Source: Alentia gelatinosa
Lineage: Eukaryota; Annelida; Polychaeta; Phyllodocida; Polynoidae
NCBI GenBank assembly: GCA_950022655.1
Contig: OX465579.1
Location: 81,986,515 to 82,050,514 of the forward strand
Direction: 5' to 3'
DNA length: 64,000 nucleotides
Shown: piece by piece, positions 22,923 through 34,852 of the stretch
How the letters are laid out: every line of letters begins with the position of its first letter
How positions within the stretch are numbered: position 1 is the first letter of the stretch
The notes under the pieces: generated by a model
What the model was told of the DNA's origin: nothing
The model's input: the letters and a program-made list of their open reading frames with translations, nothing else
Databases searched by the model: none
Program-made: the position numbers and the translations under genes

Positions 22923-24044
22923 ATGTTTCCGCGCAGGTCCCAGGTGCTCAAGTACGTGCTGCTGTGCACGAGCGTGTCCGTCACGCTGCTTCTGTGGCTG
23001 TCTCCGTCCGACACGGACGGCGACATGTCGCCATGGCAGCGCCTCGTCGAGGAGTTCGAGATGATAGGACTGAACGAGACGCAGCTGCGTCTGGAGTTCG
23101 TCAAGTTGAAGGCGCAGGTGAATGCCACCTACAGCTCGGAGAACAAGACCGTGGAGGAGATCTTCCGTTACGTGAAGGTCATGAAGAGGAGGGTGCCCGT
23201 GAACCCGCATTACTTCCGCTACACAATCAACCCCACGCACATCTGCCATGGTAAGGAGGTGTTTCTATTGTCCTACATCCACTCGGCGCCTGCGCATCAC
23301 AAACGGCGCACGGCCATCCGGGACACGTGGGGCAACGCTAAGAACTTCGCGGATATCCGCGTGCGGGTCGTGTTCCTTATGGGCCGCCCGAAGGACGTGG
23401 CCACGCAAGAAGCATTGCAGTTGGAGAGCGATACCTACGGCGATATGGTGCAGGAGGATTTCATCGATTCCTACAGGAACCTGACGTACAAGGCCATCAT
23501 GGGTCTCAAGTGGATCTCAAACAACTGCAAGCATGCACAGTTCATACTGAAAACTGACGACGATATCTTTGTCAACATCTACAACCTGGTCAGCCACCTG
23601 CGGTCACTGACCGTTCATAAACAGCCAATCCACGACCTCTTGCTCTGTTTGGTGTGGTACAAAATGAAGGTGATCAGAGACCCCAAGAGCAAGTGGTTTT
23701 TGTCGCGGGCTGAGTTCCGGGAGGATTACTTCCCCACCTACTGCTCGGGCTCGGCCTACGTCATGTCCACTGATGTCGTCGTGCGCATGTACAATGCCTC
23801 GCTGCAGACCCCGTTCTTCTGGGTGGACGACTTCTACATCACGGGCCTGCTAGCCCGCAAACTCAACATAGAACACCGCAAATTCAACTCGGTCTACGTT
23901 CTCGGGCCCAGTGTCTTCTACGAAAAGTTCACCGAGGGCAACAAGTGGAGGACGCTAGTGTTCGGACACGTGCACAATCTAAACCAGATGCAGAACGTCT
24001 GGCGACGCATTTTGGAGGACAGGAAGGGAGCACAGAAAAGCTAG
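22923..24044 (+). CDS. Beta-1,3-galactosyltransferase-like protein (GT31), type II Golgi membrane enzyme
   Basis: The 373-residue protein has a short basic cytosolic tail (MFPRRSQVLK), a signal-anchor at about residues 11-26 and a lumenal catalytic domain. GT31 landmarks appear in order: RRTAIRDTWG (about 128-137), FLMG (about 151), EDF...YRNLTYK (about 178-190), KTDDD (about 210-214, the DxD-type metal/UDP-sugar site), YCSGSAYVMS (about 273-282) and DDFYITG (about 302-308). Five N-glycosylation sequons are visible (about N51, 67, 74, 186 and 291). Family members transfer Gal or GlcNAc in beta-1,3 linkage to glycan acceptors in the Golgi; the donor and acceptor here cannot be read from sequence. 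The reading frame is uninterrupted. I chose ATG 22923, with G at -3 and directly before the anchor. The frame is open back to a TAA at 22830 but has no earlier ATG. No AATAAA signal is seen in the next 200 bases. An upstream intron is possible (see 22691-22698). Confidence 0.93.
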   Translation: MFPRRSQVLKYVLLCTSVSVTLLLWLSPSDTDGDMSPWQRLVEEFEMIGLNETQLRLEFVKLKAQVNATYSSENKTVEEIFRYVKVMKRRVPVNPHYFRYTINPTHICHGKEVFLLSYIHSAPAHHKRRTAIRDTWGNAKNFADIRVRVVFLMGRPKDVATQEALQLESDTYGDMVQEDFIDSYRNLTYKAIMGLKWISNNCKHAQFILKTDDDIFVNIYNLVSHLRSLTVHKQPIHDLLLCLVWYKMKVIRDPKSKWFLSRAEFREDYFPTYCSGSAYVMSTDVVVRMYNASLQTPFFWVDDFYITGLLARKLNIEHRKFNSVYVLGPSVFYEKFTEGNKWRTLVFGHVHNLNQMQNVWRRILEDRKGAQKS

Positions 24045-24267
24045 CATACGGTTCCCCTGTGGGTAGACATACGGTGCTAACTTATAGGTAGAGTTTTAAA
24101 TTTAGGAAGGAGATATCTGTAAGGTTCACTTACACCCTTAAGATTGTCTCTTTTTCTTTTATGAGAGGCAAATCCAATTATTCTTGTCCTCAGAGGACAA
24201 TATCTGTGCTATATTATAATATATAATCATGATAACATTATAACATTATCACTTGTCATCTGTTGAT

Positions 24268-24292
24268 ATATACATGTATATATATATGTGTA

Positions 24293-24368
<76 letters not shown>

Positions 24369-24413
24369 CATATATACATACATATATACATACATATATA
24401 CATACATACATAC
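24268..24413. repeat. (TA)n / (CATA)n microsatellite
   Basis: About 60 bases of pure TA are flanked by ATACATACATATATAC repeats. The Tyr/Ile-only frames across it on both strands are artefacts of the repeat. It lies about 220 bases after the galactosyltransferase stop. Confidence 0.95.
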
Positions 24414-24420
24414 AAATATC

Positions 24421-27400
24421 CATGTTACGACAGGGATCTTACAACAGGGATGTTCCAAAAACATTAACAAAGATTGGCAAGTTTTAATGCCAGATTTAAG
24501 CGTGTGGAAGTTATTATCATTTTCTATTGGGTAGCAATACATTTACGAGAATAAGAACTAGCTAATATTTGATCATATTTTGAAGGTAAAGGCAGCTTTT
24601 TCACCAGTGTGAAAAACACCTATAAATGACCAAGATCTATCACTTCTTCCTGGAAGATTTTGTATCTATTTAACCATGTAAAAGGGGAAAAATCATTTGT
24701 GTTTATCTCTCTCCAGTTGGTAGAAAGTGGAGGCATTTGATTGACTCTAGTTAACACCAGATTAAAGTTTGTAACAGAAGGTGATAGTGCATCTCCATTG
24801 CCCTTCTTAGCAGAGAGAGTAATCCAAGAGAGTTTCAGGGGTATGGCCAGTGATGAAATTGAATAACGTACGCAATCATTAAATTTATATCTTGATTTTA
24901 CTTTTCTGTAAAGTATCCCTACTGAAAGCACATTTCCCTCGGGTTTGTTGCAGATGTGTCTATATGTCGATCGAAGGAACGATCCTACGCCACAGTATTC
25001 AGTAATGTTAAACTATTGAAAACGTCTTCGTGATAATCGCTAGAATTACCAGAATTGTTAGAAGAATTCCTGCTTGCCTGGCTTGGACCATCGGTATTGA
25101 TAGTATCATTGAGTCAACGGCTTGTCCTGCAATGTTGTGATAATATGTTTACATTATGTTTCACTATTTATTGTTTGTTTAATTTATTCAATATTGCTTG
25201 CTGTACCATGTTTAAGTTTTAGTAGTCACTGTCTCCTTTTTATTGTCGTGGTCGTAAGCCTCCAGTGGTCTAGCGTTATCTACGATTCATAACATCGTTT
25301 CCAACCCGTGTCGGTTTCTGATTTACGGGCCTTGCATTAGAATATGATTCAGATTTTGATACTTTGCTTTTAGACTTTGATAAATTATTCATTCATGATG
25401 GTCTTCAGATAGGCAATGAGTGCGTCTGAAATTTTATTCTTAAAAAACACGCTGGATTTGAAAATTGATATTTAGACTAGAGTGTGCCAAACGTCAAATC
25501 TAATTGAACAGTTGTCTCTTCCAGTCTTTGGATGATTATTGACCTGTTCTTGAACAAGTCTGTTTTTAATATTTCTAAAATATGTTTCTAAAGGTACATC
25601 CAATATGCTAGTGGTATTAGCTAGGAAAATTCGTTCAATTCCAGTTTTCTATTTTCACAACTAGAGAACTTTGCTACGCATAACAATGGTACACCTATAA
25701 TGACTTATATCTCTTAGAGACCCGATTCAGTCTCATGGCCGGATCTAGTCATGAAATACAAAAGCTTGCGGGTGTAGCGTTTACGACGCATTCACTTGGT
25801 TTGTCATACACCACCCGTAGGGTATCGAAGGTCGTAGATAAATACTTGCAGTTCTAAATTTCATGATAGGTCATTCGGTTCTTTGATAACACCAAATCTA
25901 CTGCCATTTGTAAGTTTCTTGGTGTTTCACGTCAAAACCTATTCAAATGACATCAGAGAGCACACAGTATTTATCTGTTAGCAGGATGTCCATGTTGAAA
26001 CAAAACGGTTGTGTTCATTCCTAGTCTAGAGGATCCGTTTAAGATAAAGAGTCATATTCTCACCTGTATAATGGACAAGGAAATATTTTCAGCAGATATT
26101 TCAAAAGCGCTGGGATAATTCCACTGCCAACTTAATGGTTTTACCTACATTGTATTTGATAATTGGGGTGAATTCTGCTAGTACATAGAATGTTGGTGTA
26201 CTGGAGCTTGGTTTTTGAAGTCTCAGACTAGAAACTTATACTTCCTTCCTGTATGGCCCTTTTAGGTCCATAGGGATCCTTTTATCTCGTTTTATGCTAA
26301 TTCGTATTAAAGTAGAAATTGTATTCGTTATTCCTGTTATCGCTTTTACATTTCGTTGCGTTATGTTTTCATTATATACTCTCTCCCACTGCCTCCCTCC
26401 CCCATCGTAGGAATTTACTGTTACTCTTACGCATTCATCTTTCATCTATCACATCTAATCATCTAAAGAAAAATACTAAATAAATTTTGCAGTGTATATC
26501 TTGCAGTGTAGGTTGACACAATCTAAAAGATACTCGTCTTCATCTTTCAAAACTATTTTATTTCTTCTGAAACTTGGTAGGAATGGTAGGGTTCTACAAT
26601 TTTCCGCAGTGAATTATATCTTGTGCATAGACATAAATACTTCCATCAGACTATCTTCGTGTATTTGGTACCCAGCCACTGGTTGTGAAAGGAAATGATT
26701 CTAATTTGTTCGTTATTACTCTTTTAGGTTTTAACTCCGGTACCTTGTTCTATTTCACTATATTAACTTGGCACACTGTTTTATAATGAGTTCCACCTTC
26801 TTCCCCCACTTCTCTTTTTTAACGTAGCGCGGAGGTTGGCCCTCTGGTCTCCCGGCTCAGGGGAATATGTGGTGTTCGCTTTTGTCTGCTTCTGAAAGGC
26901 AACATCAGAAAGGTGCATGTCAAAGCCTGAATGTAGCACGCAACAGGTAAGCCTATAGTACTGGTGACCCCTGCCATCACAAAACACCCACGTGCCGGGT
27001 CCCCTGCACGCAACGTGCGCCATAGAACACTCCAAAGATTCACTCTTCGTTAGGTCTGAGCATAGACCTGCCCCTCATAGACAAGGGCCTTCCATAAGGG
27101 TGGATATCGAGTCGCTCGTATACTGGGTGTTTTATATACGGTCTTAACTTTGGAAAACCAGCTCCAAATTCACCTATCACGGCCTTGCCCTTTGTGAAAA
27201 GAATTTCTTAGCTTACTTATCATCTAGTTATCACTCATCTGTATATATATATCCGAACTATTCTGTCGTTCTACTTACACTGGTTTCAGTGTCTTAAAAG
27301 ATCATTCTCTCGACTCAGATCAATAAATCGTATCCAATTAATCCTATATTCGCTTCGGCGTTCATACGGAATAATCGCTCTGGAAATGCATATATTGTCT

Positions 27401-29529
27401 GAAGGGTGGGGCTTGTTTATTGTCTTTAAATAGCTTATATAACTATGAATAAGGTCTTTCTTCAAAAAGACTAGAATATGATATAATCTGTGATTTCTTT
27501 TCCGGTCTTCTATTACGCAAAGAGCTCATACTATGGTGACTTTCTAGTCTGGTTGTGATTCTGGAATCGGTATGTTGTTGATTATAGTTTGGGTCAATTA
27601 TCCATGATTACGCTTTTCTGTGGGTGTGGCAGTAAGTCTGATGTCTGGAGATGTGCAGTCCTGCAGTCTGAATCCTTCCCCTCTTCCTCAACCTGTGCTG
27701 AACCTTATCAGGAGTTTCATCACCTTTATTTTTGATTGGGTATAATTACCACAAAGAAAACCATGGCGCTCAACCGTCATACCCGTGACAATTTGCACTC
27801 ATGCCTTGCTTAGCAATCAGGGTTGTTTTCTAGTCTTTATGATTTGATAATAGTAATTGTTACTAATAGTCAATCTATAGGAAATGATAAACTGGCAACA
27901 CCAATGACCGACGGTGTAGGCTCGACCCAAGAAGGTTAGTTTATCAGCGTGGATCACACACTACTAGTCAGTTTAGATTGCATTGGGATAATGTTTATGC
28001 GTATTTACAGGCAGCTAGATAGAAAAGGCGATGCAACAGGCTCCCAACTGTAACCACGATGGAATTTGTTATCTGTAATAGTGACCAAAGATTTCCTATG
28101 AAATATTTCTACCCCTGCGTACCATGGTTGTGCCAAGTGCATCCTTCACTCCCCACCAAAACAAAGTTCCTGCATCTGTGTATGAAATGAGGTGGTCTAG
28201 GGTGAACACAGTTAGGGTGCTTCTGTCAGGTTGTGTTTTTCCAGAACAAGCTTCCCTTCCACCAAATATCGTCCATGTACGGCGGAAGTGGTGTCCATGT
28301 GCATTACAGTCTGAGTACCATATCGCTAGGGAAGCGGGAATATGCTGCGTCTAGCGTACATGTTTCACAGGCATTGTGGTCCTCTCTCTGAGAGTAAATT
28401 ATTGACGTCAGTAAACGAGAGCACGGCAGCTATAGCAGGCAGTGGTATCCTGACTCCATCTTCGAGGCAATATTTCAATAATCGATACTTGTTCAGAGAC
28501 AAAATTGTGTTCGCTTTTACTCGAGAAACGATGCAGCTATGATGTCCGCTCATTAAAAATAAAGAAAAGCCGAAATACATAGTTGCTAAAGAAAAATACC
28601 TTATTCACTTGACTATATGTGCGTACAACAATGCTCTTCACATAGGTCGCCAAAGAAAAAGTTTTTTATTTTTAACTATAGTATGATTTATTAGAAAAGG
28701 TTATCGCACGAGGCTTGATCTCGATCTATATAGGAAGGCAGACAAAAAATATGATTTATTAGGGATTCTCACCATTCATTCAAACAATAGAAATGGATAC
28801 TACTTGGACACCAATTGCGATTTCAACAGTAAAACATAATACATAGTCTGTTTTGGAATGCTCAATATTTGTAACCTAATATTACATTTTTCCTTGAAAG
28901 GGATGCTCACGTCAGAATCTAACTCTTATAACCATTTTGAAGTTCGTTTCTCACGGTCAAAAACAAGCGATATTAATTAATTATGATTGATATGGGCAGC
29001 CCGTTATGTCTCATTTATACAAAATGAAGAGTGTAAGTTACTATAGGCTTGTAAATCACATGATAAAGTTTCCACTCGTTTTTCATCTTGTGTCACCTTG
29101 AAGTCAGACCTCCAAAGCATGAGATGTCATCATGCTCAGTGTAATACTGTCTTTATTCTCACACACACAAAAATTGTGTAAGCTGTCAGTTCTGGCCTGA
29201 TGTAGATCTACATTGTACGTATCCTGATTTCATAGCGAACGAAGTTTGTCTGTTTTCTCTCTTTTCCCGCTGCTCAGTCACCGTATTCGATCGTCATATC
29301 AATCTGTGGAAATTGAAATGATGGAGGTCTTTTTGTCAAATGTATGTCAGATTTTATATTACAGCGAGCAAACTTTGTTTTTGGCTTGAATTGATTTCGG
29401 ATATTAGAATGTCACAAAAGGACAATTATAGACGAGATAACAATTTTGCATTCAAAGAGAGTACTGCTTCATTACAAATTGAATAGAAGTTATGTGTACA
29501 ATAATATCCTTTTCGTGAGAGAAACACCA
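24421..29529. other. No gene recognised (5 kb)
   Basis: This is AT-rich sequence with frequent stops in all frames. A locally GC-rich block at 26820-27035 carries a strong CAG/GTAAGC donor-like site at about 26949 and minus-strand frames of 74-84 residues without motifs. It might hold an exon, but nothing supports one. The remainder shows no structure I can name. Confidence 0.4.
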
Positions 29530-29750
29530 GGGGCCCGTTTCAGAATCCAGGATCGTACATGTAGACCTTTATCTGTACGCCATAGAGACCCAGGGACAAT
29601 GCGGGTCAATTTCATTCAACACTTATGGACGACCTTATGGACGGCCAATACTGTCTTAGCCAACAGACTTAAATATTATTATACGATAACCCTTATACGA
29701 GGTACAGAAAAGATTCTTCATGTACGATCCTAGATTATGAAACAACCCCC
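29530..29750. mobile_element. Inverted-repeat element with GGGGCCCGTTTCA end
   Basis: GGGGCCCGTTTCAGAATCCA, then GGATCGTACATG at the left, pairs with CATGTACGATCC then TAGATTATGAAACAACCCCC at the right. The terminal inverted repeats are about 33 bases. The 221-bp interior has no coding capacity. No target duplication was identified. Confidence 0.72.
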
Positions 29751-31550
29751 ATATTCGTAGTGCCATGATATATACATACCCTCAACAAAGGATAAGTAGA
29801 GACGATAAACAGACAGTTTTTAGTAATTTTACATGGTTCACACACTTATAAGATTGAAGAAAAAAGTACCGTTCCGATATATGGACTTTATAAAAGGTTG
29901 AAATACAAAGTGATATTTAAAAATAGATTTTTAAACCCCAAAAAAAGGAAAATGAAACGCAAGACAATTGAAGGTGTGTGTTATATTTGTGCAGCAATGA
30001 GATCGGATCTTTAAAACTTGGCTGATGCTCATCCCACTTCCTGTCATCGGGCGACAATGTGTCTACTGACATACTTAAAATGACTGTGTGTGTCTGAACC
30101 AATACTTCGTTGGATATTATTGTGCCATCTATACAAAGAATCCAGACTACTCATACAAATACAGGCAACGAAGGGAATACAATAGTTCAACAATTTCTGA
30201 AAATGTCTTCTTTTCCCGTTTTGTATTTCGATGTCTGTTTTACCCACCCTCTATAAATCATAAAATATCATTTTTACCATTGTAATTGGTTCTAAGTATC
30301 AAGACAAAGAGTATTTGCCCAAACATCATCATATGATAGTTGTAATTGCCAGATGTTGAAATAATTGGAAATGGCCAGTGTTGTCCCTGACTGGTTTTCT
30401 CTTTCCATCTTGTTGAAATGTGCATGGTTTCAGTCAAGGTATTTATTTATTCATACAGGAAAGTCTAACTCGAAAGGGACAGAAATCCAGTATTGTATTC
30501 ATATACCATATTTATGTGTGATGCTTCGATAGTTGCAACGTTATTTGGTGACTGTGAATTTCTTTAACATATCCAGAGCTTAAGGAAACCTTTCATACCG
30601 TTGCCCATGACATGGAAAACTCAGTATTTATGATATAAACATCAATTTTTGATTGGAATGAAAATGTTTTGAGAGCTTCATGTATACTCATGTTCTGATA
30701 CAATCTGTTCTATACATTGAGTATATGTCAGTATGAAAAGAAAAGCCAGCCGCTTGCACAATTCATGAATTTGGCCGCGAATTTGATCAAATCACAACAG
30801 TGCCACAAACACACACTAATGCCACATTTATCATGATGCTCGATTGTAACTGGTTCTCGTTCTGTTCTTGACTGAAAACAGTACTCAAATGGCGCAAGCT
30901 GGGATTAGTTTTAGCGTCCCCCTGGCCCACATGCGAGCGGCCCCGCGTCTAGGTGCTACAGAAAGCACCAGTAAATGTTTATACGATGGTTAGCAGAAGC
31001 GAGTGGAGTGATTGAATTTAATGTAAAGCTCGTGACACCCCCCCCCCCCCCCCCCCACCTTCTCCCCAACCAGTGGTTCGAAGCTGTTGCAGATGTAATT
31101 GTTTTGTCAGCTAGTTTCCGTGTCGTCTTTGTCATCCGATACTCAATGTTCTTATACCATTATGTTGATAACAATAAAATATGTATGAATAGGAAATGTA
31201 TGTGTATTCCATTCAATAAAGATACAATACCCCAATATGGGACCAAACTGGACCTGATTTCGGTCACAATACAAATTTCTTCCCATATTTGTTTAGCATT
31301 AAATCTAGTTCTTGTTATTGTTCAGTTGGATATCAACGGAGATATAACATTAACCGGAAACCAGCAGTGGCAGCTCGCAGTAAAACCCCTTGGCAGTTAC
31401 TCATTTTTTATCTGTTTCGATGATAAAAAATAGGATATTACGATTGTGGAAGTATAGAAGCCTTCTGTGCCTTATGAACAATGTTCTTTTTACGGTGACC
31501 AAGTGTTCGGTGAACTCAGGTGTTTTTGTGTCCAGGACCCAAGATGTTGG
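29751..31550. other. No gene; poly-C tract
   Basis: A run of about 20 C lies at about 31037-31056 inside a 152-residue plus-strand frame (30975-31433) that has no motif. The frame is probably chance. Confidence 0.4.
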
Positions 31551-32047
31551 ATGTGCAGGGAAGGCCAAGAGGCCAGCACCCAAAAAGTGGATGCCATCCG
31601 AAAAGCTAAAGAGCCATATAAAGAACCACATACATTTCTTGGAATGGTAAACTCCTATGAGAACGACATAAAAGGCCTGTCAGCCGTCTAGGCACCATTG
31701 AGCAGGTTGCTTCGTGATGATGTTGAGTGGATATGGTCAGATGCATGCCAACATGCATTTGAAAAAGTCAAAACAACACTGACAAGTGAGACTATGCTGG
31801 CACATTATGACATTTCCAACAAGCTAGTGCTAGCCTGTGATGCATCACCATTTGCAGTTGGTGCCATTCTATCTCATCTGGAAAACCGAAAAGAGAAACT
31901 CATTGCATATGCATCAAGGATCACTTAAAGCAGCAGAAAGGAAATATGTACAAATTGAACGAGAACCGCTAGGCATAATATATGGTGTGAAAAAATTTGA
32001 ACTGATTCTCAATCATAAATCACTCACTAGCATGTTTGGTCCAAAGA

Positions 32048-32403
32048 CTGGAGTCCCACTGCTCACAGCTTTAAGGTTGCAAAGATGGTCACACTTATCT
32101 TAATGGCATATGACTATGATGTAAAGTAGAAACAGTCAAAAGACAATATGAATGCTCACTATCTGAGTAAAAAATCTGTTGAGGTACCAGAGAGAACTCT
32201 GAAGGAAGAAGTAAACTACTTCTCTCTGGAGTCCCACTGCTCACAGCTTTAAGGTTGCAAAGATGGTCACACTTATCTTAATGGCATATGACTATGATGT
32301 AAAGTAGAAACAGTCAAAAGACAATATGAATGCTCACTATCTGAGTAAAAAATCTGTTGAGGTACCAGAGAGAACTCTGAAGGAAGAAGTAAACTACTTG
32401 TCT
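32048..32403 (+). repeat. 178-bp tandem duplication in the gypsy relic
   Basis: Bases 32048-32225 and 32226-32403 are almost identical, starting CTGGAGTCCCACTGCTCACA. The second copy diverges only at its end (TTGTCTCACG against TTCTCTCTGG). Each copy contains an in-frame stop in the pol frame. Confidence 0.9.
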
Positions 32404-32492
32404 CACGTTCCCTATCATTGCACAAGATATTGCTGAAGTAATTCAATATGACCGACTTCTAGGACGAGTACTCGCGTATGTGTTAAATAGCC

Positions 32493-32955
32493 TGTAGTGC
32501 GGCCACCATTCACCAGACGGCGTGTACACGGTTCAAGGAGGGCCTGTGGGAGTCTAGGCACAGAGGTAGGGAATTCCATACCCGGAAGCAGTATGGCGGC
32601 AGTAATGACGTCACATGTTTATGTACAGGCAGTAGACGGAGTAAAAATTACCTCAGCAGTTTGAAAAGGAATCGTAATTTTTTCAAAAGTTTTAAGTTTA
32701 CCAATGAATAGTATATATGAAAATGTATCAGTAGAGCACAGACTTTCAAATCGGTTTTGATGATTAGAGAAGTTTATTCATCTGACAGCTCCCACGTGAG
32801 TGTTTGTTGGTGATTCCCTGGTTTGAATCTGTACTATTTATAGCTAGGCCAACCAGAAAATTCCGATACCAGCCAATCAGCGCCCAGCCCTGGTAGACCC
32901 CTAGTGACCCTTGCAAGCGTGCCCTGTGCGCCTCAAGCGGTCCTGAAAGAGACTA
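32493..32955. mobile_element. 463-bp insertion with 15-bp target duplication
   Basis: ATGTGTTAAATAGCC occurs at 32478-32492 and again at 32956-32970. The gypsy pol reading stops at the first copy (GRVLAYVLNS) and continues after the second, so the segment between is foreign. A long direct duplication points to LINE-type, target-primed integration. The interior has CCGGAAGCAGTATGGCGGCA and CACGTGAGTG but no A-tail, tRNA head or coding frame that I can identify. Confidence 0.7.
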
Positions 32956-33246
32956 ATGTGTTAAATAGCCAAATCATGCTGAGGATGATGAGTTGTCATC
33001 ATATTTCATACGTGAAACAAAATAGTGTGTCATAGGGAATGCAAATTATAATTCCAGTGAAACTGCAAGGCAGGATGTTAGAGGAACTAATTCGAGAACA
33101 CCTTGGAATTACAAGGACCAAAGCTCTAGCATTCAGCTTACTACTCATATATCTTAATAGTTCATAGTTACCTACCGTACTATATCTAAAAAACTATGAT
33201 TCTGATAGAATCCGCTTGGAGTGTCTACCACACATACAGACAGAGT

Positions 33247-33779
33247 GAACCAGGGACCCGTTTCAATAGAATGCGTCACTGAGCCACTTAGTGACATGAC
33301 TAGCGACAGGAATAGTGACAAAATTTAAGTCTCATTTCATAAGGCATGTCATTGTAGGGGAGGTGTGTCTTGTCGCTATTGTGGATGTGTCCCTAGTTTG
33401 GGACAGCATAGTGGAAAAACATGTGGGGTACCCCATCTCACATACTCATGTCCTACCGGGAACAAGTGCCATCAAGGTGAAGGTCACTGCATAAATTAGC
33501 GACAGCGCTTGAATAATTCTACACTGGCCACCAGAGCAGCATTTGCTATGACAGAATTCAAATGTGAATATCATTGGATTGCATGAGCTGATCTCCTTCA
33601 TATTTGGCATGTTTATATGTTGTATGTGTCCCTAACCGGGGTTAAAGTTTCATAGCTTTATTCCTATGGAAAGTAAAGTTATGTGTTTGTGACATCAAAA
33701 GCGAGAGGGTATACCCTCTCGCTATTTAAGACACTACAGTGACCCATTTAGTGACTGGACAACAGTCTTCTGAAATGTT
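33247..33779. mobile_element. Possible decayed inverted-repeat element
   Basis: The left end GGGACCCGTTTCAATAGAA resembles the GGGGCCCGTTTCA family. CCACTTAGTGAC near the left and CCCATTTAGTGACTGG near the right are related. The right terminus is too diverged to fix, and the next element begins at once. Confidence 0.35.
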
Positions 33780-33789
33780 ACTGAGATCT

Positions 33790-34852
33790 GGGGCCTGTTT
33801 TTTAGTCACGACAATCGTTATTGGCGAAATCGGCCAGGCGGGAGTGTGCTATAGAGCCACGATCTTAGAACCTGTGACAAATGGTGTCCATCTACGACAC
33901 GTAGGGAGCTCAAATGTGTATCATAGTCATGACAATCGGTGCCCAGCCAAGCGGAAAATGTCGTCACACTTGTCACAGGTCTAAGACAAAATTGAACCTG
34001 TCATAGGTAGTGTTGTGGGTATAAGGAAAGGTCACGCACGATGGCCAACCTCCTTCGTCATCAAACAAGCAACTAATGATTAAACAAACATAGACAATCA
34101 TCGACCCGTAAGGGGTGACAGGACTTACACGTTTAAAGCAAGATAGTATATCGATATAAAAACATTTTTATTTAATGTTGAGGGTTAATATACTACATAA
34201 TTCATAAATAAATCCCAATAATGCTAATAGATTAGATAACATATCTATAAGAAAATTCAAGGAAAAATAGAAATGGATGTTTTCGGAGACAGAGACAAAC
34301 TGTTAACGTATGGGCGATAATATGGCACGATGTACAAATATTTGATTGCTACGATACAAGTTTCTTTCAACAATCTTTTTAAATGACGTACTATGTACCT
34401 ATATAGGAAGGCCTTAACGAATGTACGATTTAAACGTTATTGTTGCCCAGTGGAGAACACTCTCCTAGCAGAAATCCAGCGCTCAACTTCCTGCGGCCGC
34501 TTGTATTATTAGTAAGCGCTAGCACCGCGAAAGATCTGTTAGGAGAGTGAGTGGAGAAGTGCGATAAGCCACGCGTGCAATGCTAGATCGAGTCAGCAGC
34601 GACGAGCGATAATTCAAGTAAATAGAGCCACGTGGCTATGCAGCTCGTTCTCGGCAGCAGGCCAAATATAGAAACTACAACAGTTCTATACATGTCGCCA
34701 TCGCCGATCATTTGAGCTCAGATCATAGGCACGCGGCTACGATCATGTCTATAGCACAGCGGCCATTTTGTATCACCCACAAATGTCTTGGCCTCAACCG
34801 ACGATCTTAGGCCATCGTGGATCTACGATATCGTGACTAAAAAACAGGGCCC
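33790..34852. mobile_element. 1.06-kb inverted-repeat DNA element
   Basis: GGGGCCTGTTTTTTAGTCAC at the left and GTGACTAAAAAACAGGGCCC at the right form roughly 23-base terminal inverted repeats. The interior is noncoding, apart from the words ACGATCTTAG, CCATCGTGG and TAGATCGAGT near the right half. It is nonautonomous, and no certain target duplication was seen. Confidence 0.72.

Larger units (their letters stand above)
31555..33150 (+). pseudogene. Ty3/gypsy pol relic (RT end, RNase H, pre-integrase)
   Basis: The reading starts in the RT-RNase H connection (FLGMVN at about 31637) and passes an in-frame stop at 31689. It continues through LLRDDVEWIWSDACQHAFE and the RNase H start ACDASPFAVGAILSHL (about 31830), then shifts frame near 31925 (ERKYVQIEREPLGIIYGVKK). 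It reads on to the TALRLQRW region at about 32070. After a 178-bp tandem duplication and a 463-bp insertion, it resumes with a pre-integrase segment (LEELIREHLGITRTKALAF, about 33080-33135). No LTRs were found. The order of segments matches canonical gypsy pol; this copy is inactive. Confidence 0.82.

Noticed and set aside
22684..23064. 126-residue plus-strand frame overlapping the galactosyltransferase
   Set aside because: It is in another frame, ends in arginine/serine-rich shadow sequence of the GT31 coding region and has no motif.
24227..24542. Tyr/Ile-rich frames on both strands
   Set aside because: Direct translation of a (TA)n/(CATA)n microsatellite.
26820..27035. Exon with CAG/GTAAGC donor in a GC-rich block
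   Set aside because: No acceptor, no protein motif and stops in the matching plus-strand frame.
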